Shown: positions 21,231 through 32,430 of the stretch, in pieces
How positions within the stretch are numbered: the stretch's first letter is position 1
How the letters are laid out: the number at the start of each line of letters is the position of its first letter
DNA from: Echria macrotheca
Lineage: Eukaryota > Ascomycota > Sordariomycetes > Sordariales > Schizotheciaceae
Length of the DNA stretch: 64,000 bases
Assembly (NCBI GenBank): GCA_030411725.1
Contig: MU839838.1
Location: forward strand, 372,001 to 436,000
Direction of reading: 5' to 3'
The notes under the pieces: model-generated
Told to the model about the DNA's origin: nothing
Database searches by the model: none
What the model saw: only the letters and a program-made list of their open reading frames with translations
Made by a program: the position numbers and the translations under genes

Positions 21231-23228
21231 CTAGTTCTTACGAGTCGCACCGTCCGCTATCACGGACCCCGGCGCCGGAGAGACGGCCCCACTTCGGTCC
21301 TCGTCCTTGGCGAAGCCGCAGCCATACGTCTTTCCGGTTGACCACACGGTCCCTTTTCCGTCGCTCTTACAGTCGGGACAGACGCGAACCCGGTGCCAAG
21401 CCGTTGCCAGATTGCCACGTGCGTTGTATATACCGCTGTGGCTCTCTGGCTGCGAGTTGTAGCTGTCATCGGTCGCCTTCACGACAAGTGTCGTGCATGC
21501 TTTCGTTCCGGCAGCATCCTTTGTCAGTTCCGTCCCCTTGAGACTGGGAAGCTGGCCGACATATCGCCAGCGCTTCCATGTCCAGTTCTTGTTCCCTAGG
21601 CAAGCGCCGGGCTTGGAACAGTCATCAACTAACTCGGCTTGATCCCACGTCTTGCCTCCGTCGAGACTGATGTCAACCCTCGCAATGCCACGGCCTCCGC
21701 CTGAGTAGGCGTAGCCTTGAACGGCAACTGGCTCTTTTGTTGTTTCCTTCTCGCTCGCATCACCTACTCCCCTTAGTTTGCTTCCACTCATCCATGGCAC
21801 CTTTCCTCTTCGAATACAATCTCCCACCCAAACCGCTGTGATTGCACTGGTCACCGGCGTCTCTTGCATCGAGACCGCCCGGTCCCAGTTGGGATTGGCG
21901 CCTTCATTTGGTCCAAAGCTCTTATAGTCTCGTCGCTGCCACTGGCTATGACTTTCCTCATCTGACACCACGATCTTGTTCAGCCATTTTACCGATCGGG
22001 CGGCCACTGTCCCGGGAACGACAGCCCTCAACGGGAATCCGTGATCGCGGGGAAGGGGCTGCCCATTCATGCCAAACGCTAACAAAACATCGCCGCGAGG
22101 GTCGATGGCTTTGGTCAAAGGGATGGATGACCCATAGGCCTCGAGGCCCGAGAACTGCACGTGCAGAGCGTTTGTGTCCGGTTTACCCGAAACGGCAGTT
22201 CCACTCCGAGTTGACGATGTTCCATCAGAAACCGTGAGACCGGCATCCGCGAGGACGTCAGCCAGCCGAACGCCCTCCCACTCAGCATTACTAATGGCAC
22301 CGACGCCCCATTGCAGACCATTCGTTTTCCCGGCCTGGCGCGTCATGTCGCTTCGACGGCTGCCGCTGCATTGCAACACGGCGGTTACCTTGTGGGTTGG
22401 AAATCGCTCCTTCAGCTCCGCCAGCGTGTACCTTCTCGTCTCGCCATCGGGAAGCTCAATCTCGAGGGCGTGGTCATCTGCTTTGGCCTCTTCAACCACC
22501 GGCACCCACATGTGGTTCCGCACATAGAACAACTCGTTGGGCGTCTTGAAGGTCCGGTCGAGCTCTTCGTTTGGTGGTTCCGCGTTGCGCGGCTTCAGCG
22601 TGTGCGTGACGAGACGCGGGTCTCTCACTGGATCTTCCTTGAAGGGGTCCTCAATGGCGTCGGCAGCCGGCCTCCCGTCGACCAAATCTGCGGCATCGAT
22701 ATACCCGATGACATATTGTTCGAGGATCTCACGGACGTGGTCTGACTTGTGGATACTAAAGATGTTCCAGTACGGTTCGACACTGCCGCCCGCCGCCCGC
22801 AGAATCACATCCCCGCCGGGATGAGCACCCACCCAGTCGGTGATATCGTACACCTTGTCTCCGTATATGATCCAGGGATGGGGGGAGGATGCGTCGTGCT
22901 GTCGTACGTCGGCCAGTCGGTAGCGGGGGAGAGATGGGTCCCGATTATCGCTGTCGAACGAAGCCGGCAGTTTTTCGTGTTCGATATCTTCGAATTGCTG
23001 GGCGATGGCAAAAATTGATGCGACGATACCGCCGCCGACGAGGAGACCGACCGGGGCGACGCGCGCATATTTAGTGCGACCGCTATCTGACCCCGATGGT
23101 CTTTGGGGTGGTGTTTGTGGGCTTTGGTGAAGGGAGCGACATTCAGCGACTGACCGCCGGATGCGAGCGGGGGTGGGACGGCGGCCGACCTGTCGGAGGA
23201 CGTTGATGGAAAAGCGTTTGGGGATCAT
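21231..23228 (-). CDS. sulfite oxidase, mitochondrial
   Basis: Intronless, 665 residues. The N-terminus is basic (MIPKRFSINVLRQVGRRPTP), consistent with a mitochondrial presequence. A hydrophobic span follows at about residues 55-76 (GLLVGGGIVASIFAIAQQ). The cytochrome b5 domain (about 100-180) has WVGAHPGGDVILRAAGG with His136 and a second haem ligand in IHKSDHVREI. The molybdenum domain has VTAVLQCSGSRRSDM with the Mo-binding Cys287, then RGDVLLAFGMNGQPLPRDHG and YKSFGPNE. The dimerisation domain holds ARVDISLDGGKTW and ends NLATAWHRVRV. It oxidises sulfite to sulfate and passes electrons to cytochrome c in the intermembrane space. A tail of about 45 residues after the usual end contains CPDC and YGCGF, which is unusual. 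SUOX-type rather than nitrate reductase because no FAD domain follows. Confidence 0.93.
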   Translation of the reverse strand: MIPKRFSINVLRQVGRRPTPARIRRSVAECRSLHQSPQTPPQRPSGSDSGRTKYARVAPVGLLVGGGIVASIFAIAQQFEDIEHEKLPASFDSDNRDPSLPRYRLADVRQHDASSPHPWIIYGDKVYDITDWVGAHPGGDVILRAAGGSVEPYWNIFSIHKSDHVREILEQYVIGYIDAADLVDGRPAADAIEDPFKEDPVRDPRLVTHTLKPRNAEPPNEELDRTFKTPNELFYVRNHMWVPVVEEAKADDHALEIELPDGETRRYTLAELKERFPTHKVTAVLQCSGSRRSDMTRQAGKTNGLQWGVGAISNAEWEGVRLADVLADAGLTVSDGTSSTRSGTAVSGKPDTNALHVQFSGLEAYGSSIPLTKAIDPRGDVLLAFGMNGQPLPRDHGFPLRAVVPGTVAARSVKWLNKIVVSDEESHSQWQRRDYKSFGPNEGANPNWDRAVSMQETPVTSAITAVWVGDCIRRGKVPWMSGSKLRGVGDASEKETTKEPVAVQGYAYSGGGRGIARVDISLDGGKTWDQAELVDDCSKPGACLGNKNWTWKRWRYVGQLPSLKGTELTKDAAGTKACTTLVVKATDDSYNSQPESHSGIYNARGNLATAWHRVRVCPDCKSDGKGTVWSTGKTYGCGFAKDEDRSGAVSPAPGSVIADGATRKN

Positions 23229-24378
23229 GGTTTCGGTCTGCGATGTGATGGCGTAAGCCTTGTCGTCGCGAAGGAGGAGGAAACGGACCGGGAGCAGTTC
23301 AACTACTGCATGCTGGTCTGGGAGATGTCAGATCAGTCGGGTCGAGAACGGAGACTGGATTTCGGAAGCTGCAGTGGATGCTGGGCGGCGCACGATAAGG
23401 ACCATGTGAGCTATCGACACTAGGAAACACCGCCTGCCAATTCGGGGAGCCAAGCTCGACAGTGCCGGCGACGGTGCACCGCGTCCGACGAATACGAATG
23501 CGTTTTCTGGTTGGAGTCCGCTGCATGGAAAATCGAATCAGTCACCTGATTGCTTTGAGATCGCTATTCAGGAGTTCTTCCTTTGTGGCCGACGATTGCC
23601 GGCGGCTTTGCACAGTACGTCAGGAACTTTGTTTCCGGGATGTCTTCGTGGATTTTCCTTGGCTGCGGCGGGGCCACCCGGTTGACCACATGACCATTCG
23701 GGCGACGCCATCTCAGGCCAAAACCGCCGTTTGTTGAGAAAATCGCTGTGGTTCATTACACCACCAATTCCCTGGTTGGATTTTGGAATCTATATTTCCG
23801 CAGGGGGCTTTGTTGAGTGGAGGAGGTCTTCTTTTTGTTGCCGATGATTCTCTGGCGGGCTCGGAGACTGGGCAGGCTCAGGTCCTTGGCTCCAGGCAGT
23901 GTTACAGCACAGTTGACAGCTGTAAACGCCAGAATATAGAACCCGTGATAAAAGTGACCGTTGAAGACGAGCGAGGTGTTTTCTTGGTTTGCTAGGCAGT
24001 TCTAGTTTGTACATAGGCTTGTGCAATACTTGAGATTTTCCACAACCCCTACGCAAAAAAAGTCAACTGCCGGGTTCTTTACCGAAACCTGAGCAAAATC
24101 TCTGTAAATGGCACCATGTGGCTGTGGATGAACAACTCGGATAGGCTCAAACCTTGTGTATATCGTGAAAGGTACAATACCAAGCTCAGAACAGTATTTC
24201 CAAGGTCGGTGTATAGGTACGGGATACTCTAGCCAAACAACCCCCCCAGGAAGAGGCGGATTCAAAAGAAAACGAGACAAAATGAGAGAAAACTATTTTC
24301 GCGCACAAAATCTCCATGCCACCATACGCCATCCTGTTTCCCTCAACACCACCCGCGCCGCCAGGCATCGACAACTCA
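23229..24378. other. 1.15-kb intergenic region, no gene seen
   Basis: Promoter of sulfite oxidase (minus) and terminator side of the 1487-aa gene (minus). The plus ORF at 23783-23995 has no recognisable features. No structured signal noted. Confidence 0.5.
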
Positions 24379-27300
24379 TCACGCCCAGTCATCATCCAGC
24401 AACATATCCTCATACCCATACCCACCACCATACCCCGCCCCCTGAGCAATCATCTCATTACCATCTACCTCGTAGTCTTCCTCGTCGTCATCATCCAACT
24501 CCTCCACCCTCGGAGGCGAAGGCGACCGCGCATAAATCCGGTCGTCGAACCTCACGCTCCGACCACTCCGCGATCGGGACCGTGACCGTGACTGGGCCGA
24601 TTTCGCCGTGCCCCCCGCCGCATCCGCTGCCGCTTGCGCCGCCGTGGCCTTTAGCGCGTCGTTGACTGCGGCGCGTCTTATTGTTCCCAGGGGGTTGAAT
24701 TTGAATGCGGTAAAGGGGTTGGATTTCTTTGGTGCTGGTGTTACTGGGGCTGAGGCTTTGGGCTGGGTTTTGGTTTTGGTTGGGGATTTTGTCGGTGCTT
24801 TTGCTCTGGGATGGGATGTTAGAGATATGAACTACCTGGACTGGGAAAGTGGAAAAACAACTTACTTGGCAACTGGTGTTGTTGCCCATTGTACCGGTTG
24901 TGTCCCCAGTACGGTGGCAGTAGTCTTGGTCTTCTTTGTGGCGGCTCCATCCCCGTCGCCTCCGGCCGGGGCCGGATCTAGAGGACGTTTCGTGGGTGTC
25001 TTGGGAGCTGGTGCCGGGGTCGTCTTGGGGGGAGATTTCTGGGGCGTCTTGGGAGCAGGAGTAGGTGCCGGCGGTGGGTCGGCTCCCCCATCACCATCAG
25101 CGGCGGCACCATCACCCCCGTCACCTCCATCACCATCAGCTCCATCACCATCGCCCCCATCGCCTACAGCACCATCACCTCCATCACCTCCATCACCCCC
25201 ATCCCCCTCCTCCTCCTCCTGCGGTATCGGCACCTTGAACTCTATAACATCCGAATGCGCTTCCACATAATGCTTATACCGCCGCCCAGCCGGCCAGTGA
25301 TAGAACAAGATCTGATTACAGAAATTACACCGATCGCCGACATGCACATCATACAGATGCTGCTGCATCCCGTCGATATCATTGACGGGATACACAGCGT
25401 CACAGCCCTGATACGGACACCGCCGGCTCCGATCGAGCAGCAAGTTCCGCATGTCGAAGTAGTCCCGCTGCAGCCGCCGCGTCTCGGTCGGCGTGAGCAC
25501 CGAGAGCGCAACCGTGGGCATGCTGCCGCTCCCGCCCGACGCGCCGATGCGCAGCAGCCGCTCGAGCGGCGGCGCGTTGATCGGTATCGCGCCCTTGGGC
25601 TGCACGCTCAGCGGGTGTGCGTAGCTGCGCGCGCGCAGGCGGGCGGCCGCCTCGAACGCGGAGAGCTCGCGCGGCGGCGGGCGGTAGCCGTCGCCTAGGT
25701 CCGGCGGGACGAAGAAGGTCGCGGCTGGGTCGGGGAAGGGGCCGGCTGCGGCTGCGTCGGCTGGGATGTCGGGAGCTGCGTCTGCTGGGGCGGCGGCTGT
25801 CCCGTCGTCCACGGCTATCCCGTCATCCACGGCTGTCCCGTCGTCCACCATGGTCTCGTCTCCCACCATGGTCTCGTCTTCTTCCTCGGGGTCAGGTTGC
25901 GTCGTCGGGGCGGTTGCTGCTGGCGCTGGCGACCTTCGCGGGATGCTTTCGACAGATGATACGTCTGATTGCGCATCGGTTTCGACTGTCGTTGCGGCGG
26001 TTCCACTTGTCGTGGCTGTCGCTGGGGTGGCTGTTGTTGCCGCCGGAGTCGTTGCACTCGATGAGGCTCCCGGGGTTGCTTTCGGCGACGCTTTGGGGGT
26101 TGCTTTCGGGGTTGCTTTCGGCGACGCTTTCGGGGTTTTCTTGGGCGACGCTTTCGGGGCCTGTATCGGGCTGTCCGGAGGTGTATCTACGGGCGCCGCA
26201 CCGTCACCCTTGTTGTCCTCGGGCCGAGGGAGTTCGGGCTGCACCGTGGGAAGATCCGTAGACTGATACTCGAGGGTGAGCAACTGGAGATCGAAGTGGT
26301 CGCGCTGGTACTTGGGCGGCTCCTCCAGTTCCGGGTAGAGCATCTCGGGTTCCGTTTCTAGGTGGTCGTTGAACCCATAGATATCCCCGTCGTGCCACGC
26401 GATCTTGAAGTCATCCACCTCTAGATCCTTCTTTTGGCCGTAGTAATCAAACGCGCCAAAAGCTAGAATGACATCCGAGTCGACGATCAGCTTGCGCATC
26501 ACACTCCACTCCCATGACTCGGTCTCTGGAGTGATGATCAGCCGGGGACGAGAAGACTGCAACGTCATGTTGTCATCGCGAAATGGGCTGCCATGGGTGA
26601 GGGTAATGCACATGATCTTATCCTCTGGCGGAACGCCCCCGATTGTTTTGCAGAGCGTTTTTGCGTATGTACGAAAGCGGTCCAGTTCCATCGTCGTCAG
26701 TGGCTCGTTGTTAAAATCGGAGTGTTTGTCCCGATAGTGGTATTTGACCGTCTTGAATACAGGCCGCAAGGCCATGAACTGCGGCCACTGCGTGGCGTCT
26801 CCTTTGTCATCGATGAGTTTCTTGACCTTTTTGACTTTTTCGGCGATGGCGTCTAGACCCTCCCTCTTGCCCTGTCCATCTCCTGCCACTGGCAATGTGA
26901 TGACCTCGCCGTCTAGGACCGTAGGAGACATGAAGTAATCGCCAGGAAAATAGACCTCTATCCCGCTCAGACGCTCAACGGTCTTCTTCCCGGCAACGTC
27001 TGCGAAGGTTTGGATAATGTTTCTCTTGATTGCTTTGATACCGGACGGCCCATCTCCCATCATGTCTGTGTAGGTGAAGAACATGTCCCGGGAAACTTTG
27101 GGGAATCCGGGAACGCAGACACTGAATCGATCCTTATCCACTCTGTGGGTGATTCCCGCCACGGGGTTGTCTTTATTTTCGGGCGTCAGGGCAACCAAGG
27201 TGACGACGGGGCATTTGCCCTTCTCGTACTTATCCACGATGGACCGGATCATTCCAGTCGGGATCGCGAACCCGCCGTACGCCCCTACCCCCATATTGTC

Positions 27301-28961
27301 CGGGAGAGTGAAGAAGGCATCCGGCACACCGGGCCGGCCCGGACGATTGGGGACCCTGCCGGCCGAAAGCAGGCGGATTGCTTGTGTCAGGTCGCGACCG
27401 ACCATGTTCGTGAAGTCGGGTCCCGTCGTATCTATTGGTATGCGCAAGTAGGCCATGTCTGGTCGGGTGAGATGTCTTGCCGTGTCCCACTTGAGTGTGA
27501 GGCAAACGAGACGCTCCTTCCAGGGACTCTGACCGGCTTCGTAGTAATTGTACAGTGGCTCGTGTCTCGGGTCTGGGCTGCAAATGAAGAGAGCTTTGCT
27601 GTAGGCGCTCTTGATGCGGTCCTTCTCTCCCTTGTCGAACATGTTCTTGAGTGCCCACTTCCAAGCTGGCAGGTCGCCCGAGTAGTCGCCAATACCCGCG
27701 CAGTGCGCCTCCTTGCGTAGGGCCACCACCTTGTCCGTGTCGTCGCCGACTTTTGTGCGGTCCATGATGAGGAGGCGGTACGCCACACCATAACGATTGT
27801 CAAGACCGAGAAGCCTGTCGACCGCGTCGACGTACGAGTGCAGTGAGGCCGCGCGGAACCAGACGATGCCCTGATAACCGTACAAGGGTATCCAGGGATC
27901 TGCGGCCGTGATCGTTGGCCCGGCCCTGGCATCCGGTGCGAAGCAGGTTTTCAACCGAATAAGCCGCAGATTCAACGACTGCACAGCCTTCCTGGCCATT
28001 GGGCTGAGATCGCCGAGAGTTAAGCCGGCAGGGAGGCCAAGTTCTGCCAGCGATTCTTTCAACTCCTCACCGCCACTGTCAGAATCGGAGGAAGTACCAC
28101 CGTCATCTTTGTAGGCTTGATCCCCGACGGACCGCCGGCGGCGGCGGCCGCCACCACGGAGACTCATTGTGACCCGATGCGCCGGACCCTGGATGCGGTC
28201 TACAAGACGGCGGGCGGGGCTGTCGATGAGAAGATTGTGGTAGGCATAATACGCCTCCAGCATCGGATCAGGGTCTGCTCAAGGCTGTCAGAATACGCCA
28301 ACACCGGACAGGACTGGACAGGGGGCAACCTACGTCGCACGCCATCTGCTTCAAACTGCCGCGATGTGTATTTGTTCAGAAAGCGTAGCCAGCCATCCTG
28401 CGGCTCGGCATCGTCCCTCGGCTGGGTCCCAGGCCCTCCATCCTCGTCATCGCTGCTGTCCTGGTAAAGGGTCGGGAAGTTGAAGTGCGAGCTCACGGTG
28501 ATGGGCCCCACGGGTAGTCCATAGTACAGAAGGGTGAGCTTGAAGGCCAGGTCCGCCGAGGGGGCTAGGGGCGCGAATCTGGTGCTCCTAAGGAGCTGCG
28601 TGTACATCTTTTCGTTGTGTTTCTGTATTGCCGCCAGCGCCGGGTTGCGCTTGCTGTCGGCGGGGATGAACAGCTTGCGTTCGAACGGGCTGAAATCCCC
28701 ATTCAGGATGTCCATGACCGACTTCGACTCGTCGTTGACCTTGTCTCGGAAGTATTGGAGCGCCTCGGCGAACTTGTCCGACGCCGGGTCGATGTCGGGC
28801 TGCCACCGTGATGGCGCCTCCTCGGTCAGTTCCCTGTCCAACTGGGCCCTCTCGGCGCTTTCGTCCATCTTCCCACGCGTTTTGTCCCCTCTGGCCTTCC
28901 GGGCCCTCTGAGGGTCGGCATCCTTGGGCTGTGCCCCCCCGGCGGGGGCCCCGGCGTCCAT
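24379..28961 (-). CDS. unrecognised 1487-aa protein with paired zinc fingers
   Basis: Three exons: 28961-28334, 28274-24866 and 24805-24379. Both introns have good donors (GTAGGT, GTAAGT), CTGAC/CTAAC branches and CAG acceptors. Each restores frame past stops that would otherwise split the gene. Residues 1-210 are charged and helical. About 300-880 is a large globular region I do not recognise (it includes PWIPLYGYQGIVWFRAASLH). About 910-960 is a Ser-Pro-Lys/Thr-Pro-Lys repeat like that of AT-hook or H1-tail proteins. An Asp/Thr/Val-Met repeat follows. Two C2H2-like fingers lie at about 1163-1218 (CPYQGCDAVYP...HLYDVH, then CNFC...HYVEAH). Then come GDGGDG repeats, Lys/Pro/Thr-rich stretches, an SRSRSRSRSGRS run and an acidic Gly/Tyr tail ending DDDWA. 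A chromatin or RNA role is only a guess. Confidence 0.85.
25085..25205. repeat. Gly-Asp-coding simple repeat
   Basis: CCATCACC-type repeats on the plus strand encode a GDGGDGGDG-like acidic linker in the 1487-aa protein. Length polymorphism between strains is likely. Confidence 0.7.
26046..26160. repeat. Ser-Pro-Lys / Thr-Pro-Lys coding repeat
   Basis: Imperfect 12-24 bp units (GTTGCTTTCGGCGACGCTTT type on the plus strand) encode tandem KASPKATPKATP motifs of the 1487-aa protein. Confidence 0.7.
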
Positions 28962-30897
28962 GCTGGCGGTTGAGATTTGAGTTGTCGGCCGAAACCCGGG
29001 ATACCAGTTGGCGGCGGCAACCTCGGCTGCTCTCGGTCAAAAAGGGCGTGTGTTGTGAGGAGAAAGGGGGCAGACTCGGGCATGGGGTAAACATCGAGTT
29101 TTCAACGTAGGCGAGGACAAAGGAATGCGTGGACTATTGTGAGTCCACAGCGCATTCTCGACGAGACAAGCCCGTCCGCCGGTTGTCCATCACAAGGAGA
29201 GAATATGCTTGAAGATGTTGTCTTTGTTGCACAATGATGGGTAGCCATGGTTGATTCTGCGGAACAGGCTGACAAAGCGCTGCTGCTTGCGGCGACTTCA
29301 CCGCCCGGTTCGGATGTCTAAGAAAGAGAAGGGAAGTGAAGGCTCAACATGCCAGATGGACTCCGGAACGGGCAACCGGCTCTTCGGGATGCGGAAACTC
29401 GACAAAGGACAAACAACAAGCAGCAATGCGCGCAATGTTAATGTTTGCGGGTGTGGTCCAGCAGTTCGCGACAAACTTGCCATTGGTACCTACCTAGACA
29501 AAACACCGGCCAATGACGAAAAGAAAAGAAAAAGAAAAAGAAAAGAAAAAGGCACGTCCTGCCTGCAATATCCAACGACAGGCCTAACCGCAACATCTGT
29601 GTGGGTAGAATACAGTCAACAGGCTTTTGTTACGGACAAGAGGCCTGATTCATCAGGATAACTCATTCCTGTTTACTGGCAGCAGTTGTTATTCCTAGTT
29701 TTAGCCTCTCCACGGGGCCTACTCTAGGAAACGGGCCAGGGGATTAAAACCAGCACTCTTCCATTGTGTTGTCAGAAAATTGACCGTCCCATTGCCCGGT
29801 GGTCCATTGGGCCGGGGCATCGCGAAGAGAGGTTCTGGGTATGGCTCCGGGCACTGGTAGCAGAAAGAAGGAATGAAACGAGGCAGTCGATATGCGGAGC
29901 AGCGGAGCAGACTGCTTTCTGCACTTGTGGCACGCTAAAGTCATATCTGTCGTCGTGCAACCGACGCAGCCTGCGCGAAACACCTGCAGTACTTAGACGC
30001 CAGTTACCAAAGCCTGAGCTTCTCCGTTTGGGCGGCGAGGGCAACCTCAAACAAGCGCCGCTCCTGTTGCACCGGAGTTAACCTCCAGCAGCTTCGATTC
30101 GGGCTCCACAAGGCCAGCCCTGCAGGGTCTTCCATCGGGCCATGCTGGAGGAGGGGACGGCCGCAGAAGTGCGGCCTCAACCCCCCGATGTCTTCTTGGC
30201 CAGCCGATTTCTGTGTGGGTCGGGTGACAAGCTTTGCGGCGGCCAGCGGAGCGACCTACTTGGTTCAGGAACTGCTGCCCGAGGCGCAGGACGGGAGTTG
30301 GTTCCAGTAGACGCCAGGAGCCAGACTTTGTGAATACCGGTGCCCGGATTCCATGTGTTGCGTCCGTCGTCCGAGTCATGGCTTTGCAGATGTATTCCGT
30401 AGTCTCTGTTTGGCGGTTAGTCTAAACGCCCATTTCGGACGTTTCTGTGAACACGGCGCTTAGCAATCTCAAGGTCCCAGAGGCCGACAGCATGTCGCGC
30501 AGGCACAAGCCACATTCTCTTTGTTGGTTCCAGAGGTTCGTTCCAGAGGCGATTGGCATGGTTTGCGGTTCCGTTGGCCTTGGTTGCGGCGGTGGCTGGA
30601 CGCTTCCGGTGTGATGTTGTGTTGAGGTGAAGTTCGCAGGGACGCCCCACTCCCTGCACTGCAAACTTGACGATTCCCCGGTACCAGCACCAGCCACATG
30701 TCTGAGCTCCCACAGTCCCACTGCAAGCCAGCCACACCCACCAGCCACGTCCATCTCCCCATGCCGACCGAGAAAAAAACACAGCAAAAATGACGAAGCG
30801 ACTGTGTACCATCAGGTCAACACCAACCGCGAGCTCAACGCCAATTGACGGGCGACGATGGCGGATGGGGCCGGAACGTGAACGATAAACGACGACG
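28962..30897. other. 1.9-kb divergent intergenic region, no gene seen
   Basis: Between the minus-strand 1487-aa gene and COX10. It contains a purine tract (29520-29552, AAGAAAAGAAAAAG repeats). ORFs here are short, overlap on both strands and have random composition. CCAAT-like and GC-rich elements occur close to COX10 but none is diagnostic. Confidence 0.5.
29520..29552. repeat. polypurine (GAAAA)n tract
   Basis: Nearly pure A/G run made of AAAAG units. It could form a non-B structure, and no function is implied. Confidence 0.8.
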
Positions 30898-32430
30898 ATG
30901 CGACCGCCAATATCCGGGCTTCGACCCATCTCGCTCGAGAATGCCTGCTGGCAGTGCGCTCGACGTGCTCTACTTCGAGATCAATTGCACCCGCTCCGGC
31001 CATTGCCCTCCCGCCTCTTCTCCAAGTCGGCCCTCCCTCGCGCCTCGACTGCCGCCGCCGTAGCCGTGCCGCCGCACCAGCGCTTCCGGGCCGGCTATTT
31101 CCTCTCCAACTCCTTCCTCTCCCGGGTCAATGGCGCCAACCAAGCCCGAAATGCCGCGTTGCCCGCCGTCTCCGGCCAAGCTGCTGATTCCCGGCCTGCC
31201 GGAGCCGAGACCGCGACTGCAACCACCTCGGTCAGCACCGATAACCCGGCCATCGACACGCTCCTCCCACACCGACGGAGACAAGCACTACGACGACTAA
31301 ATAATGCAGCATCTAACCCTGACGATGCGCCCACGGCAACGCTCCCCCTCGACGCGTCCGCGCAGCTTGCCAGCGCCGCCGCCCGCCACCCGGCCTCCTC
31401 GGTCCGCAGGACCCTCTCGGCCCTCCTCTCCCTCTCGAAGCCACGCCTCACCGTGCTCGTCGTCCTCTCCGCCATGGTTCCCTACGCCCTCTACCCCGTC
31501 CCCTCCTTCCTCTCGGCCTCGGCTCTCGACCCCGCCCTCGCCGTCCCGTCCCTCTCCCCACTAACGCTTCTCTTCCTCACCGTCGGCACGACCCTCTGCT
31601 CCGCCTCGGCCAACGCGCTCAACATGCTCTACGAGCCCGACACCGACTCCAAAATGACGCGGACCCGCACCCGCCCCCTGGTCCGGCGCCTGCTCACCAC
31701 GCGCGCCGCCGTCCTCTTCGCCATAGCCTGCGGCATGGCCGGCAGCGCGGCCCTCTACCTCGGCGTGAACCCGACCGTCGCCTTCCTCGGCGCCGCCAAC
31801 ATCGCCCTCTACGCCGGCGCCTACACCCCGCTCAAGCGCATCTCGTCCATCAACACGTGGGTTGGCGCCTTGGTCGGCGGCATACCTCCTCTGATGGGCT
31901 GGGCCGCCGCAGCGGGCGAGAGCGCGACGGCCGACGGGACCTGGCGCGAACTGCTCTTCGCCACGGACGGGTCCTCCGCCGGCGGCTGGCTTTTTGCAGG
32001 CTTACTCTTCGCCTGGCAGTTTCCGCACTTTATGCCTCTGTCCTGGGGTATCCGGGAGGAATACCGCGCCGCAGGCCTGCGCATGCTCTGCTGGGTCAAT
32101 CCGGCGCGCAACGCCCGCGTCGCGCTACGCTACAGTCTGGCCTTCGTCCCGTTGTGTGTCGGGCTGTGTGCTGTCGGCGTTACGGAGTGGAGTTTTGCGC
32201 TGACGAGTCTGCCCGTGAATGCGTGGCTTATCAGGGAGGCGGTCAAGTTCTGGAGGCATGAGGGACACAAGGGCAGTGCGAAGGGGTTGTTTTGGGCGAG
32301 CGTGTGGCAATTGCCCCTTGTTCTGGTGCTGGCATTGGCGCAGAAGAAGGGTATGTGGGGGCGTGTTTGGCGGAGTGTAGTTGGCGAGCCCGAGGAAGAT
32401 GAGGAATGGGAGGAGGATGAGTTGGAGTGA
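30898..32430 (+). CDS. COX10: protoheme IX farnesyltransferase, mitochondrial
   Basis: Intronless, 510 residues. It converts haem b to haem o (farnesylation) in the inner membrane, the first step of haem a synthesis for cytochrome c oxidase. An Arg/Ala/Ser-rich N-terminus suits a mitochondrial presequence. The UbiA-type prenyltransferase core starts at LSLSKPRLTVLVVLSAMVPY. The diphosphate-binding motif is ANALNMLYEPDTDSKMTRTR (about residue 239), and the second motif region is YAGAYTPLKRISSINTWVGA, leading to GGIPPLMGWAA. Several membrane helices follow, including LLFAWQFPHFMPLSW. The C-terminal tail is acidic (EPEEDEEWEEDELE). The family match is strong. It is convergent with the Myb gene about 950 bp away. 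Confidence 0.95.
   Translation: MRPPISGLRPISLENACWQCARRALLRDQLHPLRPLPSRLFSKSALPRASTAAAVAVPPHQRFRAGYFLSNSFLSRVNGANQARNAALPAVSGQAADSRPAGAETATATTSVSTDNPAIDTLLPHRRRQALRRLNNAASNPDDAPTATLPLDASAQLASAAARHPASSVRRTLSALLSLSKPRLTVLVVLSAMVPYALYPVPSFLSASALDPALAVPSLSPLTLLFLTVGTTLCSASANALNMLYEPDTDSKMTRTRTRPLVRRLLTTRAAVLFAIACGMAGSAALYLGVNPTVAFLGAANIALYAGAYTPLKRISSINTWVGALVGGIPPLMGWAAAAGESATADGTWRELLFATDGSSAGGWLFAGLLFAWQFPHFMPLSWGIREEYRAAGLRMLCWVNPARNARVALRYSLAFVPLCVGLCAVGVTEWSFALTSLPVNAWLIREAVKFWRHEGHKGSAKGLFWASVWQLPLVLVLALAQKKGMWGRVWRSVVGEPEEDEEWEEDELE

Noticed and set aside
25617..26266. Plus-strand ORFs of 166-214 codons inside the 1487-aa gene
   Set aside because: Mirror products of the repetitive SPK/TPK and Asp-rich coding region on the minus strand.
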